64,000 bases of DNA, from the NCBI RefSeq assembly GCF_029871235.1, contig NZ_SSOM01000049.1:18696-82695 (forward strand). The letters run 5' to 3'. The position numbers were made by a program, and so were the translations under genes. The first letter of the stretch is position 1; every line of letters starts with the position of its first letter. Shown here piece after piece: positions 35,824-44,005 of the stretch. The notes beneath the pieces are model-generated. The model made no database searches, had not been told where the DNA came from, and saw nothing but the letters and a program-made list of their open reading frames with translations. The DNA comes from Pseudomonas sp. BN411. GTDB lineage: Bacteria; Pseudomonadota; Gammaproteobacteria; Pseudomonadales; Pseudomonadaceae.

Positions 35824-38625
35824 CTAGAGCGAGCTGAACGTCCAACACTTCACCGTCCCCGGTCGCGCCGACATCGGGTTGCGCAGGGCATGGTGGCTGC
35901 GCACCGCGCTGTCCACTGCCTTGCTGGCGCCGAGGAACTTACGCGACTGGCTGTTGCGCAGCACCTCGCGAAGGGTGCCGACGTTGGCCAGTTGCTGGCG
36001 GTGCTCGCTGGCGCGCTGGACGAACTCGTTGAGGTTGATGGCGATCAGTTTCGGGTTCTTGCTGTGGTTCACCACCGGGCCGTCGTCCAGGGACTCCAGG
36101 TACTCGAACACCTCCCAGAACTCCGCCACAGCCGGGTGATCGGCGCTGACGGCGGACTGGCGCTCCAGGGCCATGGCCGCAAGGCAAAGGCGGGTCTGGT
36201 TGACCTGGTGCTCGCTCAGCTTCACCACCTGACGCAGGCAATCCAGGCTGGCCAGGAGCTGGGCGTGGTTCTTGATGATCCGCTCGATGCGGATTTGCCC
36301 TCGTAGCCTGTTGCCGCAGTGACTACAGGCGGCGTTCTCATCCGCGCTGGGGAAGTGCTGACCGCAGGCGAAGCAGCGCGTGTGCATGTGCCGCAGGCGG
36401 GTGTCGTGCGCCTGCAGGCACTCGGCGAAGCATTCCAGCACCTGGGCCTCGTGCTTCACCGCGCGCAGCAGGAAGTGGCACAGCCGATCGCCGTCCAGGG
36501 CGTTGAGGTTGTCTGCCGCCGCAATGCTCTCGTCGGTGGTCGTGGGGCGAACGAAGTGCAGCTTGCAGATACGGGTGAGGATCGCCTCAGAGGCACTGAC
36601 AGGGGCGTTCTGGCTGATGACGATGGTGCCGCGAAAAGGCGGCTCGTAGGTTTCGTTGCCGGCAGTCTTCATGCCCCGGGTACGCAGCGTTCCACCGCCA
36701 TAGAAGTCCTTCAGCTCGTCCCAGTCGAAGGACTTCAGGTGCAGCCGGTCTGGCTCGTTGCGGTCGGCCTCGATCAGAACCACCGGCATTCCGGCGACCT
36801 GGCCCATCAAGCGGGAGCGCCCCGCGACAGATGATTTCGACGGGTCGAAACCCTCATAGCCAGCACGGCCCAGCAGCTTCCAGAGGAACATGAGCAAGGT
36901 GGATTTGCCGGCGCCGGCCTCGCCTGTCATTTCCAGGAAGGGGAAGGTCTGCCAGCGGGCGCGGATCTGCTCGGCGAACAGCGAGGCGAAGAAGAAGGTC
37001 AGCGCCACCACGCCCTGGGCGCCGAAGCAGGTCCAGAGCAGCCGTAGCCACTCCTCGTCGTAGCGTTTCGAATCCCGCTCTGGGCGAATGACGATGGATT
37101 TCTGCAGGCTCTTCAGGCGCAGCTTGCCGAACTCGAAGAAGTCCTCCGCGTTGACCTGGTTCACCACGCCATTGCGCACGGCCACATCGCCGAACACATA
37201 GCAGCCGTGCTCCTTGCTGTAGCCCACGTAGTCGATGGTCTCGACGGTTTTCAGGCCGTAGAGCTGGTCCTTCATGATCTTGTCCAACTGCTGGCCGCTG
37301 CCGGTGAACACGGCGCCGGCGGCCATGCTCAGCAGGCGCTTTTTGAACTCGCTGGCCGCCGCCACCTGGGCGCCGGTGAAGGTGTTCTTTACGCTGGGGC
37401 CGTCGTGGGGGAAGTCCACGCGGAAGTAGTACCAGGACTCGTCGGTGATCTCGTTGCGCTGGAAGTACAGCGCTTCGGCATAGCAGTTGGCGATTTCCGT
37501 CACGCAGCCCGATTCGCGCAGGGCCTTGGCTTCCCTCTGCTTGTCGTTGAGTAGCTTGTCTTCGTGGTGCTCGCTTTTCAGGAGGGAGTCCTTCGCTTTC
37601 TTGTACTTGTCGTCATCCAGCTTGAACCAGTACAGGCGCCGCTCGAAACCGAAGTGGAACTCGTGCCGTTTGTCCCGCTCGTGCATCAGTAGGCCCTTCT
37701 CAGCGGCGCTCTGGGCCAGCAGCAGGGCGCCGTGGTGGCGGGCCTCCTCGAGGGCGCGCTGGCGCAGGTCGGCTCGTTTCTCCTCGTCGCTCTCGAAGCT
37801 CCAGCGCTGGTGCAGGTCATTCCAGTCCACCTTGCGGCCGTCTGGCTGGGGTACTTGCGCCGCGTCGCAGGCATAGCCCAGCTCGCGCGCCTGCCGCACC
37901 CACTTCTTCGTGTAGCGGTGCGCCCCGGGTTCGTTGTCCAGCGCCCAGACCAGCTTCGGCAGCTTGCCGCCGCGGTTGCGTGCCAGGGCCTTGAGGGACT
38001 CTTCAGGGAAAGCGTTCGACGACAGCGCAGCCACGGCCGCTATGCCGTGGTGGAGCAGGGCGATGGCGTCGAAAATGCCCTCGACAATCCAGAGCTCCTT
38101 CACCTCAAACAGATCCACGCAGGGCGGGCACCACCACACGCCCTTGTAGCTGGCCCCGGGCTTGAAGCGCGCTTTCTGCTTGCCGAAGCGGTGGGGTCGG
38201 TCGATCAGCCGTTCCCAATAGCCGCCTTTCTCCAGGGCGAAGCGCACCGTGGCTGAGCCTTCGCCCAGCTCGCGGGACCAGAAATGCTCCTGGCTGAACC
38301 AGCCCTCGATCAGCTCCAGGCGAAAGCCCCGGGCGAACTCCAGGTAGGCGCGGGCGGTGGCGTTGGGTTGCTGGTCCGTCGCCGGTACCCGGTCGCTCCA
38401 GTCGTCAAACAGATCCTCGTACAGCTCCTTCACGTGCCACTGCTGGCCGCACTTGCTCTCGCGGCCGCAGTGCACCGTCCAGGGCGAGTCGGACCGGCAG
38501 TAGAGCTCCCGCTTCCCGCAGGCCGGGCAGGTGCCCTTGCGCAGGTACAGCGTGCCCGTGATCGCCTGCAGGCCGTAGTCAGCCTGCAGGCGCTGTAGAA
38601 GCTCGCTGCGCAGTGCATCTCTCAT
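35824..38625 (-). CDS. Prophage primase-helicase (toprim plus P-loop NTPase)
   Basis: A 933-residue replication protein. The order is: N-terminal zinc-binding cluster (Cys33, Cys36, then Cys53 and Cys59); toprim domain with Glu182 (WIVEGIFDA) and Asp230 (VWALDNEPG); middle domain; helicase-like ATPase with Walker A GEAGAGKS (568-575) and VVLIEAD; and a C-terminal second CxxC pair (CFACGQHF ... CSHCGN). This layout suits a combined primase and replicative helicase used in place of P2's A-type rolling-circle protein. The ATG overlaps the stop of the preceding small gene (ATGA). It ends about 90 bp before int. Polymerising activity is inferred. Confidence 0.82.
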   Translation of the reverse strand: MRDALRSELLQRLQADYGLQAITGTLYLRKGTCPACGKRELYCRSDSPWTVHCGRESKCGQQWHVKELYEDLFDDWSDRVPATDQQPNATARAYLEFARGFRLELIEGWFSQEHFWSRELGEGSATVRFALEKGGYWERLIDRPHRFGKQKARFKPGASYKGVWWCPPCVDLFEVKELWIVEGIFDAIALLHHGIAAVAALSSNAFPEESLKALARNRGGKLPKLVWALDNEPGAHRYTKKWVRQARELGYACDAAQVPQPDGRKVDWNDLHQRWSFESDEEKRADLRQRALEEARHHGALLLAQSAAEKGLLMHERDKRHEFHFGFERRLYWFKLDDDKYKKAKDSLLKSEHHEDKLLNDKQREAKALRESGCVTEIANCYAEALYFQRNEITDESWYYFRVDFPHDGPSVKNTFTGAQVAAASEFKKRLLSMAAGAVFTGSGQQLDKIMKDQLYGLKTVETIDYVGYSKEHGCYVFGDVAVRNGVVNQVNAEDFFEFGKLRLKSLQKSIVIRPERDSKRYDEEWLRLLWTCFGAQGVVALTFFFASLFAEQIRARWQTFPFLEMTGEAGAGKSTLLMFLWKLLGRAGYEGFDPSKSSVAGRSRLMGQVAGMPVVLIEADRNEPDRLHLKSFDWDELKDFYGGGTLRTRGMKTAGNETYEPPFRGTIVISQNAPVSASEAILTRICKLHFVRPTTTDESIAAADNLNALDGDRLCHFLLRAVKHEAQVLECFAECLQAHDTRLRHMHTRCFACGQHFPSADENAACSHCGNRLRGQIRIERIIKNHAQLLASLDCLRQVVKLSEHQVNQTRLCLAAMALERQSAVSADHPAVAEFWEVFEYLESLDDGPVVNHSKNPKLIAINLNEFVQRASEHRQQLANVGTLREVLRNSQSRKFLGASKAVDSAVRSHHALRNPMSARPGTVKCWTFSSL

Positions 38626-38864
38626 CTGCTTGGCCCCAATGCGCGTACGGCGTCTCTGGCCGCCTGTAGCGTGCGGGAGAGGGCCGCCAGTGCTGGGTAG
38701 TCGTCCAGGATGCGACGGGTGCGGATCTTCGCCGGTACCGTGCGGTAGCGGTCAGCGAACCACTGCAACTGAATCGAATGCTCGTACTGCGCCACCAGAA
38801 AGCGGTGGTAGGCGCGCACCTGCTTGGGTGTGAGCTCCAGGTGCAGATTGACGGTGTGGGTCAT
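38622..38864 (-). CDS. Small prophage protein of unknown function
   Basis: An 80-residue basic, helical protein (MTHTVNLHLELTPKQVRAYHRFLV). Start at 38864 with AAGGAG 8 nt upstream. It is coupled to the primase-helicase (ATGA overlap), so a role in replication is possible, but nothing in the sequence shows it. Confidence 0.7.
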   Translation of the reverse strand: MTHTVNLHLELTPKQVRAYHRFLVAQYEHSIQLQWFADRYRTVPAKIRTRRILDDYPALAALSRTLQAARDAVRALGPSR

Positions 38865-38927
38865 GCGGATCTCCTTGCGCTGGGCGTAGCTCACCCAAAC
38901 CCATGGCAATGGGCGGGCGGAATGGGC

Positions 38928-39290
38928 TCAGGCGTGTCGGGTGAGAGTGGCGGGGCGTTGGTCCAGCAGGCGCTGGGGCAGGAGGCGCAGCGGGATGGGG
39001 AAGCGCAGGTTGTTTCGGTAGTCGATCAGGTAGGCCACTGTGGCATCCGGCTCGGCGGCCCAGTCGATGCCAAGCCATTGCGGTTCCTGCCATTGGCGGA
39101 ACTCATTCCAGGCCCGCTGACTGAGTTGCTGCGCCAGAAACAGCGGCACCTCCAGCGCGGTGCAGAGGTGATGCACGCAGTTGTCGTACAGCAGGTCTGC
39201 ATCGCCCAGATAGTGCGCCTTGTGCCGGCGCAAATAGGCGAGGGCGGCAACCTGCATGCTGGTGCGGTAGTCGAGGGTATCCATGTTCAT
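38928..39290 (-). CDS. Prophage hypothetical protein
   Basis: A 120-residue soluble protein (MNMDTLDYRTSMQVAALAYLRRHKAHYLGD), no recognised motif. An ATG two codons in (39284) is an alternative start. It is in the leftward early run, 2 bp after the Ogr-like gene. Confidence 0.7.
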   Translation of the reverse strand: MNMDTLDYRTSMQVAALAYLRRHKAHYLGDADLLYDNCVHHLCTALEVPLFLAQQLSQRAWNEFRQWQEPQWLGIDWAAEPDATVAYLIDYRNNLRFPIPLRLLPQRLLDQRPATLTRHA

Positions 39291-39292
39291 GA

Positions 39293-39580
39293 CTAAGCCT
39301 CCAGTAGGGAATCCAACAGATCCAATTGGTCGGTCTTGGTGGCGGACATCATCGCGGCTACGCGCAATGCCCTGTCCGCAAGGGGTAGCTGCACGGCCGG
39401 GTTGGCCATGCCGCTGGGACTGAGCTCGTGGGTCATTTCAAACTGCGCCCGCACGCTCCAGCCGCAACTCTCGTTGCGGCACTGCAGGTAGGCCACCCGC
39501 AAGAAGATGTGCGTGCCTTCGCTGGTGCGAATACGCATGCGGCTGTGGCAATGCGGGCAAACGAGTTTGTACGTGCTCAC
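39293..39580 (-). CDS. ogr: Ogr/Delta-family zinc-finger late-gene activator
   Basis: A 95-residue protein with Cys8-x2-Cys11 (VCPHCHSRM) and Cys34-x4-Cys39 (LQCRNESCGW), the zinc pattern of P2 Ogr, P4 Delta and 186 B. These activate late promoters by contacting RNA polymerase alpha. I place the start at the GTG at 39580, with AGGAG 5 nt upstream; a longer open frame upstream overlaps another gene. The C-terminal extension (about 45 residues) is longer than in P2 Ogr (72 residues). Likely targets are the three dyads upstream of gpV, FI and E. It sits in the early run near int, not next to gpD as in P2. Confidence 0.85.
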   Translation of the reverse strand: MSTYKLVCPHCHSRMRIRTSEGTHIFLRVAYLQCRNESCGWSVRAQFEMTHELSPSGMANPAVQLPLADRALRVAAMMSATKTDQLDLLDSLLEA

Positions 39581-39582
39581 TG

Positions 39583-39861
39583 TCACTCCTGGGTATTGCA
39601 GGTGGCGAGCACCACGCGCGCTGGCGTCGGTGCCTTCCCCAGCAGGCGCTCGTTCCAACGCGAGAGGAAATCGTTTGGCAGCTCGATCACTTGGCCGTTG
39701 TCCTCGCAGTGCGGGTTGAAACCAGCCTGGGTGAGGCAGTGGGCGATCAGCAGCAGCAAGCTGGATTGGCCAGCACCGCTGGAGCCGCTGATTTCGATCC
39801 TGATGTCCTCGCGTACCGCCATTTCTGCGTGGTGCAGATTCGGGTTGTGGTTTACGTCCAT
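39583..39861 (-). CDS. Small P-loop-like prophage protein with altered Walker A
   Basis: A 92-residue protein with a single ATP-loop-like motif GSSGAGQSS (26-34) followed by a leucine-rich helix. The essential Walker A lysine is glutamine (Gln32), so normal ATP hydrolysis is unlikely. AGGGG precedes the ATG. Its stop lies 2 nt before the ogr GTG, so they are co-translated. Function unknown. Confidence 0.65.
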   Translation of the reverse strand: MDVNHNPNLHHAEMAVREDIRIEISGSSGAGQSSLLLLIAHCLTQAGFNPHCEDNGQVIELPNDFLSRWNERLLGKAPTPARVVLATCNTQE

Positions 39862-39911
39862 GAAACACCCCTATGGATGGTTGAACTACGGGGCCGCCAG
39901 TCGGCCCCTGG

Positions 39912-40094
39912 TTACTTCTGTTGCACCAGGACCAGCGCACGGCCACGCCCTGGTGCTCGATCCGCGTGCTTGCGCAACGCCTGCTTGGCCAGCCACTCGG
40001 CCACCTGCTGAATGCTCTCCAGCCCCTGCTGCTGGCGAACCTGTTCCAGGAGCTCCAATTGATCAGGGGTGAAGGTGAGGGTTTGGTCTGGCAT
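39912..40094 (-). CDS. Small helical prophage protein
   Basis: A 60-residue protein (MPDQTLTFTPDQLELLEQVRQQQG ... EWLAKQALRKHADRA) with an amphipathic helix pattern that could be a ribbon-helix-helix or regulator fragment. It has a GAAGAG site before the ATG. Function unknown. Confidence 0.55.
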   Translation of the reverse strand: MPDQTLTFTPDQLELLEQVRQQQGLESIQQVAEWLAKQALRKHADRAPGRGRALVLVQQK

Positions 40095-40122
40095 CTCTTC
40101 GGCTGCTCGTGTGGGCCTGCTC

Positions 40123-40311
40123 TCAGGCGCGGGCCTGGGGGATGCTGGCGCTGTCCAGCACGGCTGTGGCTTCGCGCATCACCATCTCGCGCAGCAGGGT
40201 GGCGAGCTGCTCGCCCTTGTAGTTGGCCAGCGCCTTGATCAGGTCGTGCTCGTAGTCGTCGAAGCGCAGCACAACGCGGTTGTCGCGGACGCGGCGAGGG
40301 TCTGGATACAT
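40123..40311 (-). CDS. Small ribbon-helix-helix-like prophage protein
   Basis: A 62-residue protein: VVLRFDDYEHDLIKALANYKGEQLATLLREMV has the strand then two-helix pattern of RHH DNA-binding proteins. AAGGGA lies 8 nt before the ATG. It may regulate the early genes. The assignment rests on pattern only. Confidence 0.6.
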   Translation of the reverse strand: MYPDPRRVRDNRVVLRFDDYEHDLIKALANYKGEQLATLLREMVMREATAVLDSASIPQARA

Positions 40312-40323
40312 GGCAGTCGTCCC

Positions 40324-40551
40324 TTACTGATTGGCCGGTGTGGGCGAGGAGGGAGAGGCGTTTTCGCCTTCCTTGATGCCGAGCAGAACTGCGGCGCGGT
40401 GGGCTTCGCCGCGCTGGCCTTTCTTTCGCCCGTTCAGCAGGTCGCTGACCAGGTTCTTGTTCAGGCTATGGAGGCGGGAGAACTGGGCGAGGCTCATGCC
40501 CTTGCGGTCCAGAACCGCACGGGCTTGCTCGGGTGAAAGCAGCGTGGGCAT
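40324..40551 (-). CDS. Cox-like helix-turn-helix protein
   Basis: A 75-residue DNA-binding protein. Residues 17-57 (KGMSLAQFSRLHSLNKNLVSDLLNGRKKG) form an XRE-type helix-turn-helix. It is first of the leftward early run, facing the rightward repressor, the place of Cox/Apl in P2-like phages. A role in the lysis-lysogeny switch and excision is inferred. No clear ribosome site is seen. Confidence 0.7.
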   Translation of the reverse strand: MPTLLSPEQARAVLDRKGMSLAQFSRLHSLNKNLVSDLLNGRKKGQRGEAHRAAVLLGIKEGENASPSSPTPANQ

Positions 40552-40603
40552 AGTCAGTAACCGTGTTTATTCGTGTTCACGGCTCGAATGAACGCATAAA
40601 AAA
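40552..40603. promoter_or_regulatory. Lysis-lysogeny switch region
   Basis: The 52 bp between the divergent Cox-like and repressor genes must hold both promoters. It contains the near-palindrome CGTGTTCACG (40572-40581) and related half-sites nearby, likely operators. Confidence 0.5.
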
Positions 40604-40984
40604 ATGAGCAATAGAATGGGTGATTGCTTGCAAACGAGTGCTTTGGGAAATCGGCTATATGAGGAGCGGAATCGTCTTACGTTGACGCAGGAAGAACTGG
40701 CACAAATCGGTGGGGTAAACCGCAACACACAGCGTAACTATGAGAAGGGGGAGCGAAATCCAGACGCTGTGTACCTGATGGCAATTGCCGCTATTGGTGT
40801 CGACATCATGTATGTACTGACAGGTAACCGGAACATAAGCACGGTGGGCGAGCTCACTCCAGCCGAATCAAAGGTCCTGGCGAACTACCGGTCGCTGCCA
40901 GACGAAGACAAAGCTTCGGTGCGGCGGCTCACTGATGCGCTTGCGCAATCGTTAGATTCGTCCACGAAGGAGCGCGCGGGTTAG
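40604..40984 (+). CDS. XRE-family phage repressor
   Basis: A 126-residue protein with an N-terminal XRE helix-turn-helix (LGNRLYEERNRLTLTQEELAQIGGVNRNTQ; residues 14-70) and a short helical C-terminal part (85-120). It lacks a LexA-type self-cleavage domain, so induction would not be by RecA autocleavage; P2 C-type control is more likely. It faces the Cox-like gene. No strong ribosome site is seen. Confidence 0.82.
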   Translation: MSNRMGDCLQTSALGNRLYEERNRLTLTQEELAQIGGVNRNTQRNYEKGERNPDAVYLMAIAAIGVDIMYVLTGNRNISTVGELTPAESKVLANYRSLPDEDKASVRRLTDALAQSLDSSTKERAG

Positions 40985-41048
40985 GACAATGGCCCACCCA
41001 GCGGGTACCAGGACTTCAACGTAGTAGGGATGTGAGCAGGAGGCTCTC

Positions 41049-41633
41049 ATGGAAGTATTTTTCTTTCTCGCCATTCTTATTGGCTTCATCTGGGCTGTGC
41101 TTGGCAGTCGCGATCAAGCTCGGACACTGGAGGCTGGAGAGCCGGTGGGGAGCACTTGGCACCATATGGTCCAAATCCTGAAGCGAGGTGTGGGACATCC
41201 GGAGGAGAAAACGCTAGAGGTCGAGCAGCCCGCTAAACCCCCTATGCCTTCGCCCCAAAAGCCTTTCCGTCCATTGACCAAGCAGCAGCGCAAACGGTTG
41301 AAACTAAAAGAGAGAAACCCTCTACCGAAGTTCCTCCATCAACCCCCATCGCGCCAACCCGAGGCCAAGAAAGAGAAAACGACTCGGGCAATTCAAAGAG
41401 GCTGGAGCATAGGGACGGTTGAGTTCCTCTATGAGGATGCGGAAGGAGATATTAGCCACCGCCAGGTAACAGTTCATTCGGTCACCTCGATATACATCAA
41501 AGGTGAATGCCACACCCGTCAGGCGGAGCGAACCTTTCGAATTGACCGCGTCATTGGTGATATTACAGATTGCGACACAGGCGAAATGTCGGCACCCCAG
41601 AAGTGGGCTAGGAAGCTTCAGCGACAAAACTGA
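41049..41633 (+). CDS. Membrane-anchored protein with WYL-like C-terminal domain
   Basis: A 194-residue protein: one N-terminal membrane helix (about 1-19, MEVFFFLAILIGFIWAVLG), a basic proline-rich linker (55-120), and a C-terminal segment (about 122-182) with VEFLYEDAEGDISHRQVTVHS then RTFRIDRV. That pattern resembles the ligand-sensing WYL domain, here without a DNA-binding domain. It is the first accessory gene after the repressor. GGAGG lies before the ATG. The role is unknown; a sensor linked to defence is speculation. Confidence 0.6.
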   Translation: MEVFFFLAILIGFIWAVLGSRDQARTLEAGEPVGSTWHHMVQILKRGVGHPEEKTLEVEQPAKPPMPSPQKPFRPLTKQQRKRLKLKERNPLPKFLHQPPSRQPEAKKEKTTRAIQRGWSIGTVEFLYEDAEGDISHRQVTVHSVTSIYIKGECHTRQAERTFRIDRVIGDITDCDTGEMSAPQKWARKLQRQN

Positions 41634-41650
41634 TCGTCTTCTGCGTGACC

Positions 41651-41674
41651 AAAAAGAGGACAGATTTATTTTCC
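41651..41674 (+). repeat. GGACAGATTTATTTTC-type repeat, copy 1
   Basis: The segment AAAAAGAGGACAGATTTATT and following TTCC match the motif seen at 60984, 61495 and 62394. It sits between two convergent accessory genes, and supplies the TAA stop of the leftward UDG-like gene. Confidence 0.6.
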
Positions 41675-42301
41675 TGCGTAGCTGAGACGGCGGCGTGACA
41701 ATTCTTGGGCGATTGCCCCCCAAGATTCCCGCGAGCCTTTGAAATTGCATCCAGGGGGAGCCGCTGCGGCGGCTGGCAGGTAGGGGACAGCAATGCTCTT
41801 AAGGCGAGACTGGGCCTTGTTGCCCAAGGCGACGACTAGTGCCCTTGAGAAGAGTGCAATTTGTGGTTTCAGATAGCTCGCCGTGCAAGCGCGCCAGGCA
41901 GACGCCGGAACATTTCCACCTTCGATACTGGCTGAGCAAAGCACCGACTCTGTCATCCAGACCTTTCTGAGCTGCTCATCAAAGGTGAGCGAAGGAAAGC
42001 ATTGATCGAGAATCCACCGGACATTCCGGTGGAAAAGGTCTTTCCCATCCCTCATGCATCTGTAGGTGTGCTGAAGCGTCGTCTCAAGGCCAGTGTGAAC
42101 CTCACCCAAATGTGGATCTCCGGGTTCGGCGAAGACCAGCACGAGTTCCACTTCAGTGGGGGAGCCCGTTGCACCGAGATAACCTCTCGGAACGTGCCCA
42201 TTCTCAGGGACCCACCGCATGCAGGTGCACGCACCGGAAAAATGGGCACAAGGGGCGTACGCCGGGGCAAGCAAGCGCATAACTTCGTTGCAAGGCTTCA
42301 T
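41666..42301 (-). CDS. UDG-fold-like protein 1
   Basis: A 211-residue protein. Residues 51-61 (VELVLVFAEPG) resemble motif 1 of uracil-DNA-glycosylase-fold proteins, and ALVVALGNKAQSRL followed by an APPG stretch resembles their later strand and HP-type motif. The first 30 residues have four cysteines (4, 18, 25, 27) that might bind metal. It lies 21 bp after a second UDG-like gene and is probably co-transcribed. Real base-excision activity is not established. Such proteins are found as accessory genes in phages. Confidence 0.6.
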   Translation of the reverse strand: MKPCNEVMRLLAPAYAPCAHFSGACTCMRWVPENGHVPRGYLGATGSPTEVELVLVFAEPGDPHLGEVHTGLETTLQHTYRCMRDGKDLFHRNVRWILDQCFPSLTFDEQLRKVWMTESVLCSASIEGGNVPASAWRACTASYLKPQIALFSRALVVALGNKAQSRLKSIAVPYLPAAAAAPPGCNFKGSRESWGAIAQELSRRRLSYAGK

Positions 42302-42322
42302 GGTTAAGAAATGCCTCCGTCT

Positions 42323-42925
42323 TTACGCTCGTGAGCGTTGATCGCCAGATGTACAAATCATCCTGATCTGCTCACCTAGTGCGCGCGCCTTAACCTCCGA
42401 CCAACCCCGTGCAAAATGATCGACGTAAATCACCTCTGCATTCAGAGACAGTCCCTTTAGGCACGCTTCGGCGTCACGACCATGCGCGACAATGAGCTGT
42501 GGCTGAATTGTGTTTAGCAGGAACTCAAAAGGATCCGAGTCGCGGTCTGCCAGGGCCAGTTCGCCGAGTGTCGAAGTTGCCGTAGCGTAGGTGTTGGTTT
42601 CCAGGCAGCGGTACGGCGCTGCGGACAACGTCACCCATTCGAGTACCCTGCGTGTATTGCTAATGGGATTCCGCCGAGTCTTCCCTGGCTTCAGTGGCCT
42701 CGTTTGGCGCTCCTTGAGGTAGGCATCCATCCAGGCTGCTTTGTTGAAGCCGATACCAGGTCTCCAAAACGACCAGAAATCCTCTTCCATCTCGGTAGCC
42801 GGGTTAGCTCCAACCAGGATCACTTGGCAGGTCAGGGGCGAGCCGTCGCAGATGAAGGGGCGCAGTCTGGAAGGTCGGCCAATCAGGCGGGTTAGTCCTG
42901 CTTCGAACTCCGCGAGGTCGCTCAT
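42323..42925 (-). CDS. UDG-fold-like protein 2
   Basis: A 200-residue protein. The strand-loop VILVGANPAT (35-44) matches the G-x-NP motif of MUG/UDG-type proteins, and PQLIVAHGRDA (near 142-152) the strand before the second motif. Segments DFWSFWRPG and SNTRRVLEW are distinctive; I recall an uncharacterised bacterial family with them. It is the first gene of a two-gene leftward unit. Confidence 0.6.
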   Translation of the reverse strand: MSDLAEFEAGLTRLIGRPSRLRPFICDGSPLTCQVILVGANPATEMEEDFWSFWRPGIGFNKAAWMDAYLKERQTRPLKPGKTRRNPISNTRRVLEWVTLSAAPYRCLETNTYATATSTLGELALADRDSDPFEFLLNTIQPQLIVAHGRDAEACLKGLSLNAEVIYVDHFARGWSEVKARALGEQIRMICTSGDQRSRA

Positions 42926-43329
42926 CGTCCTTTCTCCTGCTTCAGGAGTGTTGGTGGCCTAAAGCGTAGCTCCGCAATCTATGCGTCGATGGAAGCCTGG
43001 CACTCACTTCCTAGACGCACCCCCCGACCATCAGCACGCCGCAGCCCAGTCCACGTGTCAATGGCGTGACAGCGCATGCCGCCTGTCGACCGCGTTGTCT
43101 TCCTTGTCATGAAATGAAAAGCACTTGGCATGGAATGAAAAATCGAGCCTGCAGCGCTGATCAATACTGCTCGCCCGATTAGCGGGTGGGAATTCGAACA
43201 TGGAACTCGGCCTTTACTTTGTATGGGGCCTTTTCATTTTTGTTTGCCTGAATGGGTGAGGAGGCTTTTAAGAAGATTTTTCTCATTCAATATTTTAATA
43301 AAAAATGTAAATCTATGGGCGGGTTGTAA
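42926..43329. other. AT-rich intergenic region between accessory units
   Basis: About 400 bp without a supported gene. The right third (43230-43320) is very AT-rich and probably holds the promoter of the lipoprotein gene; the left part is GC-rich and may be a gene remnant. Confidence 0.4.
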
Positions 43330-43947
43330 ATGAATAGAGTTCAGGTCTCTGCGCTATTGCTGATTTCTTCGGCAATTGTTTCAGGGTGCGCGACTATTGT
43401 TGATGGAAAAACACAGGCTGTAACTTTCAACTCCGAGCCACAAGGTGCGGAGGTTTCTGTAGCGGGTCGTGTAATGGGGACGACTCCCGTAACTGCTCAG
43501 GTTGAAAGGGATAAAAACTTGGCAGTTACTTTTAGCAAGGATGGCTATAAGCAATATACGACGCAGATGGGAACTACCACCAACAGCTTCTTCTGGGGAA
43601 ATATTGTGCTGGGTGGCTTGATCGGCTCAACTGTAGATGCGTCTACGGGCGCCATGTATGAATACTCACCCAATCAGTACTTTGTAACCCTCAAGTCCGA
43701 TGCTCCGCTGGCAGTCACTACGTCCAAGCCGCGTCAAATTAAGGAAATAGTGGTTGGCGCGGGTGATGAATTGCGTCACGAACTGGCAGCCGGTGGTGGT
43801 GAAAATACCAATGCAATTCTTGCGGTGGTTGGGGTCGGTAAGGCCGACGCTCCTTCAGCCGTCAAAGCACTCGCAAAGATGGCTCAGAGTCAAACTAATG
43901 ACCTTGAATTTGCGGAGTCGATAATCGCTCTGTATGAAGTTCAATGA
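43330..43947 (+). CDS. PEGA-like lipoprotein
   Basis: A 205-residue lipoprotein: signal with lipobox VSGC (Cys20), then a PEGA-type segment (VTFNSEPQGAEVSVAGRVMGTTPVTAQV). A middle hydrophobic glycine-rich stretch FFWGNIVLGGLIGSTVDASTG may insert in a membrane. The base composition is clearly lower in GC than the tail genes. A prophage-borne envelope lipoprotein may alter the host surface or exclude other phages; that is inference. Confidence 0.75.
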   Translation: MNRVQVSALLLISSAIVSGCATIVDGKTQAVTFNSEPQGAEVSVAGRVMGTTPVTAQVERDKNLAVTFSKDGYKQYTTQMGTTTNSFFWGNIVLGGLIGSTVDASTGAMYEYSPNQYFVTLKSDAPLAVTTSKPRQIKEIVVGAGDELRHELAAGGGENTNAILAVVGVGKADAPSAVKALAKMAQSQTNDLEFAESIIALYEVQ

Positions 43948-43963
43948 TTGACTGGCGTGAGAG

Positions 43964-43990
43964 AGGGGCAGATTAGTTTCTGTCCCCCCT
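43964..43990. terminator. Hairpin between convergent lipoprotein genes (repeat-like)
   Basis: GGGGCAGA and TCTGTCCCC form a stem with one bulge and a short loop. It resembles two facing copies of the GGACAGATTTATT repeat and may end both converging genes. Confidence 0.5.
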
Positions 43991-44005
43991 TAAGGCGGAA
44001 AGGGC

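Noticed and set aside
42979..43164. Small leftward open frame in the accessory gap
   Set aside because: No ribosome site and atypical composition; treated as noncoding.
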